This document shows, piece by piece, positions 52,683 through 60,465 of a stretch of 64,000 nt of DNA (the first letter of the stretch is position 1; each line of letters opens with the position of its first letter). This DNA comes from Croceibacterium_A sp035555595 (GTDB lineage: Bacteria; Pseudomonadota; Alphaproteobacteria; Sphingomonadales; Sphingomonadaceae): NCBI GenBank assembly GCA_035555595.1, contig DATMGK010000063.1, positions 8,621 through 72,620 of the forward strand. Reading direction: 5' to 3'. The notes below the pieces were generated by a model. That model was not told the DNA's origin. It did not search any database and was given only the letters and a program-made list of their open reading frames with translations. Position numbers and translations under genes: made by a program.

Positions 52683-53005
52683 TTACTTCCTCGCAGGCCC
52701 GGCACGACGCCATCGCCGGCACCCTTTATTATTCCATCCCCCGGTGTGCCTTGCCCGACTTTGCCAATGCCTGAATCTTCAAGGTTAACAGGACGCTTAC
52801 CATTGAGGTCAGCGACAATCCGCCCCGCGCTACCCGAATCAAAACTTGCTTCGACATCGTCCGGCGCCTGACCGATGCGTCCCCGCGAAAGCTGCAGGCG
52901 CGCGACCAGATCGGCCCAGGTCAGTTCACGCAGGAACTCCCCCTCTCCGCCCTCACTGCCGAGAGCCCGGGCATCGCCCTGCCGAGGTGGTTTTCCTTCG
53001 AACAT
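52679..53005 (-). CDS. Protein of unknown function coupled to sciP
   Basis: 108 residues; starts MFEGKPPRQGDARALGSEGGEGEFLRELTW, with a central helix WADLVARLQLSRGRIGQ and a long Gly/Asp-rich, low-complexity end (residues 55-108). No signal peptide or membrane helix is seen. The ATGA overlap with sciP shows translation is coupled, so it is likely expressed in the same cell-cycle window. The gene is transcribed away from mnmA. Confidence 0.7.
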   Translation of the reverse strand: MFEGKPPRQGDARALGSEGGEGEFLRELTWADLVARLQLSRGRIGQAPDDVEASFDSGSAGRIVADLNGKRPVNLEDSGIGKVGQGTPGDGIIKGAGDGVVPGLRGSK

Positions 53006-53036
53006 GGGCTTGAACTAAACGGGAGTGGTCAAGATC

Positions 53037-53057
53037 AGGTAAACTGGCGGTTTACCT
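53037..53057. promoter_or_regulatory. Perfect palindrome in the sciP-mnmA divergent region
   Basis: AGGTAAAC (53037-53044), a five-base spacer TGGCG, then GTTTACCT (53050-53057), a perfect 8+8 inverted repeat 32 bases upstream of the small gene before sciP and 56 bases upstream of mnmA. It has the size and symmetry of a dimeric repressor or response-regulator site. It does not match the CtrA form TTAA-N7-TTAA. The factor is unknown. Confidence 0.6.
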
Positions 53058-53112
53058 CGCGTTAGCCTGCGGATTTGCCCCTTGGCCCCCTGCGGGTGTA
53101 AGGGCGCGCGAA

Positions 53113-54258
53113 ATGCCCACCACCACGATAGCCCAGACGGAACGCGCCACGTTGTTCGACCTGCCTCGCCCCCCTGCGGCGAGCCGTATCGTCGTGGCGA
53201 TGTCGGGCGGGGTGGACAGTTCCGTCGTCGCGGCGCTGGCGGCGGCGAGCGGCGCGGAGACCATCGGCGTCACGTTGCAGCTTTACGATTATGGCGCGGC
53301 GACAGGACGCAAGGGCGCATGCTGCGCGGGTGACGACATCCGCGATGCGCGCGCGGTGGCTGACCGTCTGGGCATCGCGCACTATGTGTTCGATCACGAG
53401 AGCGCGTTCCGTGAAGATGTGGTCGAACGTTTTGCAGACGACTACCTTGCCGGGCGCACGCCCATTCCCTGCGTTCGCTGCAACATGGGGCCGAAGTTCA
53501 CCGATCTGCTGCACATGGCGCGGGAACTGGGGGCGGATTGCCTGGCCACCGGCCACTATGTGCGGCGCGTTGCGGGCGCTGGCGGTCCGGAACTTCACAA
53601 GGCCATCGACCCGGCGCGCGACCAGTCATACTTCCTGTTCGCCACGACTGAGGAGCAGCTGGATTACCTGCGCTTCCCACTGGGCGGCATGCCCAAGGCC
53701 GAAGTGCGGCGGATCGCGGAGGAATTCGGCCTCCGCGTGGCGGGCAAGCCCGACAGTCAGGACATCTGTTTCGTTCCCGATGGCGACTATGCCCGCGTGG
53801 TGCGATCACTGCGGCCCGACGGCGCGCAAGCGGGGCGTATCGTCCATGCCGAAACAGGCGAGGCGCTGGGCGACCATGCCGGTGTGATCCACTATACCGT
53901 AGGGCAGCGGCGCGGGCTGGAGATCGGCGGACAGGCGGAACCGCTTTACGTCGTGGGTCTGGATGCGGAAGCAGCGGAAGTACGCGTCGGCCCGCGGCGC
54001 CTGCTTGCGGTCGGCGCCGCGCGTTTGCTGGAAACCAACCGGATCGGGCCACTCCCCGACGCTCCGCTGACAGCAAGGGTCCGATCGATGGCGAAGCCGG
54101 TGACGGTCGTGCTGGATGGCCCGCTGGGCGAAGGGCGGCCTGCGACTATTCGTTTCGTGGAGCCTGAATACGGCGTTGCGCCGGGGCAGGCGGCAGTGAT
54201 CTATGCCGGGGACCGGGTGGTGGGCGGCGGCTGGATCGACAGCACAGAACCCGCCTGA
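53113..54258 (+). CDS. mnmA: tRNA-specific 2-thiouridylase
   Basis: 381 residues. It places sulfur on wobble U34 of Lys, Glu and Gln tRNAs. The PP-loop MSGGVDSSVVAAL is near residue 30; the catalytic Cys pair is in PCVRCNMGPKFTDL and DSQDICFVPDGDY. The C-terminal barrel ends with PGQAAVIYAGDRVVGGGWI. The start is followed by about 20 poorly conserved residues. A divergent palindrome lies upstream. Confidence 0.96.
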   Translation: MPTTTIAQTERATLFDLPRPPAASRIVVAMSGGVDSSVVAALAAASGAETIGVTLQLYDYGAATGRKGACCAGDDIRDARAVADRLGIAHYVFDHESAFREDVVERFADDYLAGRTPIPCVRCNMGPKFTDLLHMARELGADCLATGHYVRRVAGAGGPELHKAIDPARDQSYFLFATTEEQLDYLRFPLGGMPKAEVRRIAEEFGLRVAGKPDSQDICFVPDGDYARVVRSLRPDGAQAGRIVHAETGEALGDHAGVIHYTVGQRRGLEIGGQAEPLYVVGLDAEAAEVRVGPRRLLAVGAARLLETNRIGPLPDAPLTARVRSMAKPVTVVLDGPLGEGRPATIRFVEPEYGVAPGQAAVIYAGDRVVGGGWIDSTEPA

Positions 54259-54259
54259 G

Positions 54260-54607
54260 CTATTCGTCCCACGGATCGAGTACGCAGCCGAAACCCTCGC
54301 GATAACGGGCCGTGGCGCTGGCCAGCAGCGGCACCCGGGCGGTGACGGCCTTCGCCTCGTCATCATCGCTCAGGAATACGAGCGCCATGCCGGGTTCGAA
54401 ATCCTTCTTGCAGTCACCAATCTCCCGCCCCGCGACATAGCGGCACGAACACGCAGTGCGCGCACCATAGGCGGTGCCGACCGTAGTGTAGCCCGCGATG
54501 GGATCACGGTAATACCATCCCAGCGCGCCGCCCAGCACGATGAGCGCCAGCGCCACGCTGGGCCATATACGACGGCGGGGTGTCGTCCTGTTCTTTGCGG
54601 TTGCCAT
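54260..54607 (-). CDS. Membrane-anchored protein of unknown function
   Basis: 115 residues from the ATG at 54607. A basic start (MATAKNRTTPRRR) precedes one membrane helix (about 15-30, IWPSVALALIVLGGALGWYY); the rest is periplasmic with TVGTAYGARTACSCRYVAGREIGDC and FGCVLDPWDE, i.e. four cysteines that could pair. This matches no family I can name with confidence. Its 3' end abuts mnmA (convergent, one base apart) and its start is divergent from the serine hydrolase by 32 bases. Confidence 0.75.
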   Translation of the reverse strand: MATAKNRTTPRRRIWPSVALALIVLGGALGWYYRDPIAGYTTVGTAYGARTACSCRYVAGREIGDCKKDFEPGMALVFLSDDDEAKAVTARVPLLASATARYREGFGCVLDPWDE

Positions 54608-54639
54608 CGCCCGGTGCCTGAAGGAATAGGTGCGCGCCA

Positions 54640-55770
54640 ATGCCGCGCTTCACCCCCCCTAGCTTGCCCGTTGCCCTGCTGCCAGCCCTGCTCCTGCTCG
54701 GCTGCGGAGAGGCCGCGCCCGAAGGGCCGCCGCCAGTTCCGGCTGCGGCGATGGAAGCTGTCGCGGCAAAGCCGGGAGTGGACCGGGAGAAGCTGGCGCG
54801 CGCGGTGGATGCGCTGTTTACCCGCGAGGATATCGGGGAAACCCGCGCGGTGATCGTGATGCACGCGGGCGAAGTCGCGGCCGAACGATATTCGGAGGGT
54901 TACGGGCCGGACACGCGGTTCATCGGCTGGTCGATGTCAAAGACGGTGACCGCCACGTTGATCGGGCTGCTGGTGGCGGAGGGGCGGCTGCGGCTGGACG
55001 ATTCGCCGCCGATCCCGCGCTGGCAGCGGGCGGGCGATCCGCGCGGTGAGATCACCGTGCGCCAGTTGCTGCAGATGCGATCGGGCTTGCGGCACGAAGA
55101 GAAGGCGGAGCCGGTCTATACCTCTGGCGAAGTGCGGATGATGTTCCTGGACGGGCGCGACGACATGGCCGCATGGGCCGAGGCGCAGCCGCTGGCGCAT
55201 GAGCCGGGCAGCACCTTTGCCTATTCGACGCCCGATGCGCTGATTCTGGCGGATGCGGCCACGCGGATCATCGCGCCGAACGCGAATGCCGCCGCGCGCC
55301 AACGGGCAATGGCGGAGTTCCTCCATTCGCGGGTGGCGGTACCGCTGAAGATGGAATCGCTGATCGGCGAATACGACGCGGCGGGCACGCTGATGGGCGG
55401 ATCGGCGATCTGGGCCAATGCGCGCGACTGGGCACGCTTTGGCGAGTTTCTGCGCCACAAGGGATCTGTGGGCGGCGCGCAGATCGTGCCGCGCGGGTGG
55501 ATCGAGTTCATGACCCGCCCCAGCCCGCGCGCAGACGATTACGGCGCGATGTTGTGGCTCAACCGCCCGACCGAAAGCGGCCGCGACGTGCTGTTCGCGG
55601 ATCGCGGGCCAGAGAGCGCATTCGCAGCGGTGGGTCATCTGGGCCAGTACATAGTGGTCGCCCCGGCACAGCGGCTGGTCGTGGTCCGCCTGGGCAAGAC
55701 TGACGAGGATGACCGGGCGGCGCTGGTCGATGCTCTGGCCGAAGTCGTCGCGCTCTATACTTCTGCGTAG
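54640..55770 (+). CDS. Serine hydrolase of the class C beta-lactamase fold (lipoprotein)
   Basis: 376 residues. Signal with lipobox LLLLGC at Cys22; then the penicillin-binding fold with the active-site SxxK (GWSMSKTVTATL, Ser98/Lys101), the YST element (FAYSTPDALIL) in place of YxN and a C-terminal third motif region around SAFAAVGHLGQYIVV. Proteins of this group include esterases, D-aminopeptidases and beta-lactamases; beta-lactamase activity is not proven by sequence. Its end overlaps the convergent phzF by 16 bases. Confidence 0.87.
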   Translation: MPRFTPPSLPVALLPALLLLGCGEAAPEGPPPVPAAAMEAVAAKPGVDREKLARAVDALFTREDIGETRAVIVMHAGEVAAERYSEGYGPDTRFIGWSMSKTVTATLIGLLVAEGRLRLDDSPPIPRWQRAGDPRGEITVRQLLQMRSGLRHEEKAEPVYTSGEVRMMFLDGRDDMAAWAEAQPLAHEPGSTFAYSTPDALILADAATRIIAPNANAAARQRAMAEFLHSRVAVPLKMESLIGEYDAAGTLMGGSAIWANARDWARFGEFLRHKGSVGGAQIVPRGWIEFMTRPSPRADDYGAMLWLNRPTESGRDVLFADRGPESAFAAVGHLGQYIVVAPAQRLVVVRLGKTDEDDRAALVDALAEVVALYTSA

Positions 55771-56561
55771 AACGTCCCCTCGACCACCGTCACACATTCC
55801 CCGCCGAGCCAGACCCTGTCGCCATCCAGCCGGCAAGCCAGATCGCCGCCCCGCGCCGATGCCTGATGCGCGGTAAAGCGATCGCGCCCGAGACGCGCGG
55901 CCCAGAACGGCCCCAGCACGGCGTGGGCCGATCCGGTTACGCTATCTTCATCCACGCCAGCGCCCGGCACGAAGACACGGCTGACGACATCCGTCGCGTT
56001 ACCCGGCGCGGTGCAGATGAACTGATCATCACCCAGCGCGGCGAGTCCCTTCATGTCCGGCCTGAGGTCGCGCACCTCCGCTTCGCTGGCGAACAGGAAC
56101 ACGCTGTAGCGGTCATTGCTGCGCCAGATTTCCTGCGGGTTGCCACCGATCAGCGCCCCGGCTTCCAACCATTCGCCGGGTGTTGTGGGGATAGCGGGAA
56201 GAGCGAGTTCATAGCCGCCGCCCGCCATGCGCCGCACTTCCAGCAGACCTGCCTTGCGTGTGCGGAACATGACCCTGTCACTGTTTTGAGTTGCAAGCAG
56301 CACATGGCCGCTGGCCAGCGTGGCATGTCCGCACAGGCGTATTTCGCAGGCGGGGGTGAACCAGCGCAGTTCCCACTGTGCCTCACCGCCCGCATCCGGA
56401 ACGACGAAGGCGGTTTCGGCGAAGTTGTTCTCCTCCGCGATGGCCTGCAACACCTGATCGGGCAGCCATTCCGTCAGCGGCATGACGGCCGCCTGATTAC
56501 CGGCAAAGGGCCGGTCGGCGAAGGCATCGACATGCCAGTAGGGGATGGAGAGACGGCTCAT
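55755..56561 (-). CDS. PhzF-family isomerase
   Basis: 268 residues. N-terminal HVDAFADRPFAGNQAAVMPL and the catalytic Glu in NNFAETAFVVP identify the PhzF fold; LCGHATLASGHVLL and DSVTGSAHAVLGPFWA follow in the second half, as in diaminopimelate-epimerase-like proteins. The other phz genes are absent, so phenazine synthesis is unlikely. The last gene of the coupled group pdxH-CDF-phzF (ATGA with the CDF gene). Confidence 0.9.
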   Translation of the reverse strand: MSRLSIPYWHVDAFADRPFAGNQAAVMPLTEWLPDQVLQAIAEENNFAETAFVVPDAGGEAQWELRWFTPACEIRLCGHATLASGHVLLATQNSDRVMFRTRKAGLLEVRRMAGGGYELALPAIPTTPGEWLEAGALIGGNPQEIWRSNDRYSVFLFASEAEVRDLRPDMKGLAALGDDQFICTAPGNATDVVSRVFVPGAGVDEDSVTGSAHAVLGPFWAARLGRDRFTAHQASARGGDLACRLDGDRVWLGGECVTVVEGTFYAEV

Positions 56562-57490
56562 GAATTGTCCTCCAACCGGGCGAACTGGTCGGTTTCGACC
56601 AAGGGGTTGCCCGGTTCGTCCACATGCCCTTCCGGGTCGATGTGGATCAGCAGTTCCAGATCCGGGAACTCTTCATGCAGGCTGCGTTCCAGCTGTTCGG
56701 TGATTGCGTGGGCTTCCGCCACGCTCATCGCCGGGGGCAGATCGACATGAAGCTGGGCAAAGTCGCGATCGCCGCTGGTGCGCGTTCGCAGATCGTGCAG
56801 GCGGGATATGCCGGGCTGCCGGGCTGCGACTTCGATCAGGCGCAGCCGCTTATCCTCTGGCCATTCGTGGTCCATCAGCTGTTCCACCGCATCGGCGGAG
56901 GCGCGCCATGCGCCCCACAACAGCCAGCCCGCAATGGCGAGTCCGAACAGCGGATCGGCCCCGGTGAAGCCGAGATGCTGGTCGAACACCAGCGCCGCGA
57001 TCACCGCCAGATTGAGCAGGAGATCGGACTTGTAATGCAGGTTATCGGTGCGAATGGCGATGCTGCCGGTCTGGCGAATCACATGCCGCTGCCACGCCAG
57101 CAGGGTCAGCGTGGCGGCTATTGCCACGGCTGACACGGCAATGCCTTCACCCGCCGCCTGCGTCTGCCCGCCGTCCGCCAGATGCTGCACCGCGCGATAG
57201 GCGATAGCCCCGCCCGACAGCACGATCAGCATGACCTGCGCCATGGCCGCCAGCGCCTCTGCCTTGCCGTGGCCGAAGCGGTGCGTTTCGTCCGCCGGGC
57301 GGGCGGCGATCCACACGCCGACCAGGGTCGCGAAGCTGGCCACGAAGTCCAGCCCGGTGTCTGCCAGACTGCCGAGCATCGCCGTGGACGAGGTTTGCCA
57401 GACCGCCCAGCCCTTCAGCACGCCAAGAAACAGCGCCATCGCAAGCGAGGCGAGCGCGGCGCTGCGCGTGAGGCTGGCGCGGCTAGCCAT
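56558..57490 (-). CDS. Cation diffusion facilitator (CDF) transporter
   Basis: 310 residues from the ATG at 57490, which overlaps the pdxH stop (TGATG). Six membrane helices are apparent (about 10-220); the metal-site residues are in GSLADTGLDFVASF and HRFGHGKAEALAAM, and TDNLHYKSDLLLNL is helix-5-like. The cytoplasmic end (about 225-310) has HDLRTRTSGDRDFAQLHVDL, typical of the dimerising domain. Export of Zn2+, Fe2+ or Mn2+ is likely; the metal is not fixed. Confidence 0.92.
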   Translation of the reverse strand: MASRASLTRSAALASLAMALFLGVLKGWAVWQTSSTAMLGSLADTGLDFVASFATLVGVWIAARPADETHRFGHGKAEALAAMAQVMLIVLSGGAIAYRAVQHLADGGQTQAAGEGIAVSAVAIAATLTLLAWQRHVIRQTGSIAIRTDNLHYKSDLLLNLAVIAALVFDQHLGFTGADPLFGLAIAGWLLWGAWRASADAVEQLMDHEWPEDKRLRLIEVAARQPGISRLHDLRTRTSGDRDFAQLHVDLPPAMSVAEAHAITEQLERSLHEEFPDLELLIHIDPEGHVDEPGNPLVETDQFARLEDNS

Positions 57491-58089
57491 CAGGGATAGA
57501 GCATCGTGCTGGACCAATGATCGCCGGAGCGGACGAACAGCCGCCTTTCATGCAGGCGATGGTCGCGGTCCATCCAGAATTCCATCCGTTCGGGTGCGAG
57601 GCGGAAACCGGTCCAATGCGGCGGGCGCGGCACGTTGTCCCCGTGTTTGACCCGCAAGGCCGCTACCCGATCCAGGTAAGTCGTCCGCGAATCGAGCGGG
57701 CGCGACTGGTCCGATGCGGCAGAGCCGAGCCGGGATTCGGGATGGCGGGAAGCGAAGTAGGCATCGGCCATGTCCGCGCCCACTTCTTCCAGCGGGCCTT
57801 CGATGCGGACCTGACGGCGCAGCGATTTCCAGTGGAACAGCAGCGCCGCGCGGGGATTGGCGCGAATCTCCCCCCCCTTGCGGCTTTCGGCATTGGTGTA
57901 GAACACGAAGCCATCCGGCCCGTGCCCCTTCAACAGCACCATACGCACCGAAGGCGCGCCATCCGGCGTGGCAGTGGCGAGCGCCATCGCGTTGGCGTCG
58001 TTCGGTTCCCCAACGTAAGCTTCCGCCAGCCACGCATCGAACAGCGCGAAGGGATTGGAATCGGGAATCGCGTCGCGATCAGGGTGCAT
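57490..58089 (-). CDS. pdxH: Pyridoxamine 5'-phosphate oxidase
   Basis: 199 residues from the ATG at 58089; the frame is open further upstream but covers the repeat region. Motifs: MALATATPDGAPSVRMVLLKG, FVFYTNAESRKGGEI, ALLFHWKSLRRQVRIEGP and the FMN-binding end RPPHWTGFRLAPERMEFWMDRDHRLHERR (in parts). It makes pyridoxal 5'-phosphate with FMN. First gene of pdxH-CDF-phzF. Confidence 0.95.
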   Translation of the reverse strand: MHPDRDAIPDSNPFALFDAWLAEAYVGEPNDANAMALATATPDGAPSVRMVLLKGHGPDGFVFYTNAESRKGGEIRANPRAALLFHWKSLRRQVRIEGPLEEVGADMADAYFASRHPESRLGSAASDQSRPLDSRTTYLDRVAALRVKHGDNVPRPPHWTGFRLAPERMEFWMDRDHRLHERRLFVRSGDHWSSTMLYP

Positions 58090-58149
58090 GGGGAAGCCTG
58101 TGCAAAGTGACGGGTGTTGACACATGTGACACGGTCCAGAGGCGAATGT

Positions 58150-58209
58150 CACCTTGGCGGCACCTTGATGCCACCCTGGCGCCACCTTGGTGGGCAGGTG
58201 TCACCTTGC
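58150..58209. repeat. Short direct repeats at exact 11-bp spacing between pdxH and dnaJ
   Basis: CACCTTGG-like units start at 58150, 58161, 58172 and 58183, exactly 11 bases apart (CACCTTGG, CACCTTGA, CACCCTGG, CACCTTGG), with a fifth at 58202 inside the palindrome GGTGTCACC. A TTGACA hexamer lies upstream at 58117-58122. The period is close to one DNA turn and is not a multiple of three, so it is not a coding repeat. The pattern looks like a phased set of protein-binding sites in the divergent promoter region. Confidence 0.6.
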
Positions 58210-58321
58210 CGTTCGGCAGAGAGGCTGGCCCGTGCATCATCGCCGTGCTGCTATTCCTTTGGCGCTTCATAGGAAAGCCCGGCGCTTGCGCCGCCGCACT
58301 GTTCTGCCTAGCTAACACGCC

Positions 58322-59287
58322 ATGGCAGCCGATCCCTATGCAACCCTTGGCGTGGCGCGCACCGCGAGCGAGAAGGACATCAAGAGCGCCTATCGCAAGC
58401 TGGCCAAGGAACTGCATCCAGACCGCAACAAGGACAATCCGAAAGCGGCGGAGCGATTTTCCGATGTAACGCGGGCTTATGACCTGCTGTCCGACAGCGA
58501 CAAGCGCGCCCGGTTCGACCGGGGCGAGATCGACGCCGACGGCAACCCGGCCATGCCTTTCGGTGGCGGCGGTTTCGGCGGAGGCGGCGGGGGATTTCGC
58601 GGTGGCGCGGGCCCCGGCGGCTTTTCCGCGCGCGATTTCGAAGGAATGGGCGGCGACAACGTCGATCTGGGCGACATTTTCGAAGGGCTGTTCGGCCGTG
58701 GCGGACCGGGCGCCGGTTTCGGCGGTGCATCCGGCGGCTTCGGCGGCAGGCGGCAGGCACCGCCCCAGCGCGGCGGCAACGTGAGCTATCGGCTGAAAGT
58801 ACCATTCGTCGATGCGGCCGCACTGGCCCCGCAGCGCATCACGCTGGGCGACGGCAGAACTATTGACCTGAAGCTGCCCGCCGGGGTGGAAAACGGCACC
58901 CAGATGCGGCTGAAAGGCAAGGGCCAGCCCGGCCCGGGCGGCGCGGGTGACGCACTGGTCAGCGTGGAGATAGAACCGCACGCATTCTTCACCCGCGATG
59001 GGGACGACGTGCGGCTGGAACTGCCGATCACGCTGGACGAGGCGGTGCGCGGGGCGAAGGTCAAAGTGCCGACAGTGGACGGCCCCGTCATGCTGACAGT
59101 CGCGCCCGGATCGGGATCGGGCAAAGTGCTGCGACTGAAGGGCAAGGGCTTTTCGAAGAAAAACGGCGGGCGCGGCGACCAGCTGGTGACGCTGGAGATA
59201 GAGTTGCCCGGCGATCTGGCCGATCTGGCCGAACGACTGGAAGGCTGGAGCGACGGTAGCAATCCGCGCAGCCGACTGGGGGTTTGA
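58322..59287 (+). CDS. DnaJ/CbpA-type J-domain chaperone (no zinc finger)
   Basis: 321 residues. A J domain (1-70) with HPDRNKDNPKAAERF is followed by a Gly/Phe-rich linker (about 77-150) and a C-terminal peptide-binding part (about 160-300; RRIxLGDG-like VTLGDGRTIDLKLPAG, VEIEPHAFFTRDGDDV). No CxxCxGxG repeats are present, so it is the CbpA-like type II form. It delivers substrates to DnaK. The divergent upstream region has the 11-bp repeats. Confidence 0.93.
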   Translation: MAADPYATLGVARTASEKDIKSAYRKLAKELHPDRNKDNPKAAERFSDVTRAYDLLSDSDKRARFDRGEIDADGNPAMPFGGGGFGGGGGGFRGGAGPGGFSARDFEGMGGDNVDLGDIFEGLFGRGGPGAGFGGASGGFGGRRQAPPQRGGNVSYRLKVPFVDAAALAPQRITLGDGRTIDLKLPAGVENGTQMRLKGKGQPGPGGAGDALVSVEIEPHAFFTRDGDDVRLELPITLDEAVRGAKVKVPTVDGPVMLTVAPGSGSGKVLRLKGKGFSKKNGGRGDQLVTLEIELPGDLADLAERLEGWSDGSNPRSRLGV

Positions 59288-59296
59288 TTCCCGTCT

Positions 59297-59378
59297 CGTC
59301 ATCCCCGTGCAGGGGATCCATGTAGTCGCTGCGCGGCTTCATATTGATGCGCTGGATTCCCGCCTGCGCGGGAATGAC
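59297..59378. repeat. Inverted pair of REP-like repeats (BIME-like)
   Basis: CGTCATCCCCGTGCAGGGGATCCA (59297-59320) is, as a reverse complement, related to TGGATTCCCGCCTGCGCGGG plus AATGACG (59354-59378). The second copy forms a hairpin TTCCCGC-CTGC-GCGGGAA; the first ATCCCC-GTGCA-GGGGAT. They are 33 bases apart in opposite direction, a BIME-type layout after the dnaJ stop. A third copy lies at 40371-40399. Confidence 0.75.
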
Positions 59379-59436
59379 GAAGGGTTAAAGCCCTTCGCTG
59401 CTCGACAAGCGGGTTCAATGGGTTAGGAAGACGCGG

Positions 59437-60465
59437 ATGGCACCCGGCATCTCGGACCACGATCGCACTGGCCCCCCTGTGGCCGACCTTTCGCCGGAAG
59501 CGCGGCGCAAGGAGGCGCTGAAGCATAAGGCGGGCCTTCCCGGCCACGTCGCACGCGCGGCACAGCCGGGCAGCCGGACCCGCGAAGTGTTGCGGCGGGT
59601 GTTCGTCGGCACTTTCAACGATGGCTTCATCCACGCCGGCAACCTGGCCTATATGGCCGTGCTGACGATCTTCCCGTTCTTCATCACCGGCGCTGCCGCC
59701 TTCTCCCTGATCGGTGAGGAGGGGGAACGCGCGGCGATGGTCGATGCGGTGTTGCTGGCGCTGCCCCCGGTGGTGGCGGAAGTGATCGCCCCGGTGGCGC
59801 GCAGCGTGATCGAGGCGCGCAGCGGCTGGCTGTTGTGGGTGGGCGGCCTGTTCGGCCTGTGGACCGTGGGCAGCCTGGTGGAAACGATCCGCGATATCCT
59901 GCGCCGCGCCTATGGCACTCGGGCGACCCACGCGTTCTGGAAATACCGCCTGTTTTCGACCGGGATCATCATTGCATCGGTTTTCCTGCTGATGCTGAGC
60001 CTGATCGCGCAGATCCTGATCGGCGCGGCGCAGCAGGTGATTTCCGCATGGCTGCCGGAACTGACCGACTGGGTCGTCAGCCTGTCACTGTCGCGGCTGG
60101 TGCCCACGCTGGGGCTCTATCTGTCGATCTACCTGCTGTTCTACACCCTGACGCCTGCCGCCTATCGCAAACGGCGCTATCCGAAATGGCCGGGCGTACT
60201 GCTGGTCACGGTATGGTGGGTGGCGGTGACTCTGGCCCTGCCGCCCTTGCTGCGGAGCGTGTTCAGCTACGATCTTACCTATGGTTCTCTGGCCGGGTTC
60301 ATGATCGCGCTTTTCTTTTTCTGGCTTGTGGGACTAGGGATGGTGATGGGCGCCGAGCTCAACGCTTCGCTGGCCGAAACTCCCGAAGAAGAGGAGGATC
60401 GGATCGGGCAGGCAGATAACAGGGCGCGCGCGCGGGCAGTTGAAGTAAAGAAGGAGAGCGCATGA
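59437..60465 (+). CDS. YihY/BrkB-family membrane protein
   Basis: 342 residues. A soluble N-terminal part (about 1-60) with the YihY entry FNDGFIHAGNLAYMAVLTIFPFFITG, then about six membrane helices (65-300), ending in a charged tail EEEEDRIGQADNRARARAVEVKKE. Some members are called ribonuclease BN, which was a mislabel; function is not known. It overlaps fabI by ATGA. Confidence 0.88.
   Translation: MAPGISDHDRTGPPVADLSPEARRKEALKHKAGLPGHVARAAQPGSRTREVLRRVFVGTFNDGFIHAGNLAYMAVLTIFPFFITGAAAFSLIGEEGERAAMVDAVLLALPPVVAEVIAPVARSVIEARSGWLLWVGGLFGLWTVGSLVETIRDILRRAYGTRATHAFWKYRLFSTGIIIASVFLLMLSLIAQILIGAAQQVISAWLPELTDWVVSLSLSRLVPTLGLYLSIYLLFYTLTPAAYRKRRYPKWPGVLLVTVWWVAVTLALPPLLRSVFSYDLTYGSLAGFMIALFFFWLVGLGMVMGAELNASLAETPEEEEDRIGQADNRARARAVEVKKESA

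Noticed and set aside
53006..53112. CtrA-binding site before sciP
   Set aside because: No TTAA-N7-TTAA form was seen; the palindrome present has a different sequence and spacing.
54640..55770. Antibiotic-resistance beta-lactamase
   Set aside because: SxxK is present but YST replaces YxN, and the fold includes many esterases and peptidases; no basis to call resistance.
55755..56561. Phenazine biosynthesis
   Set aside because: Only a PhzF-like gene occurs; the other phz genes are absent and the family is widespread with other roles.
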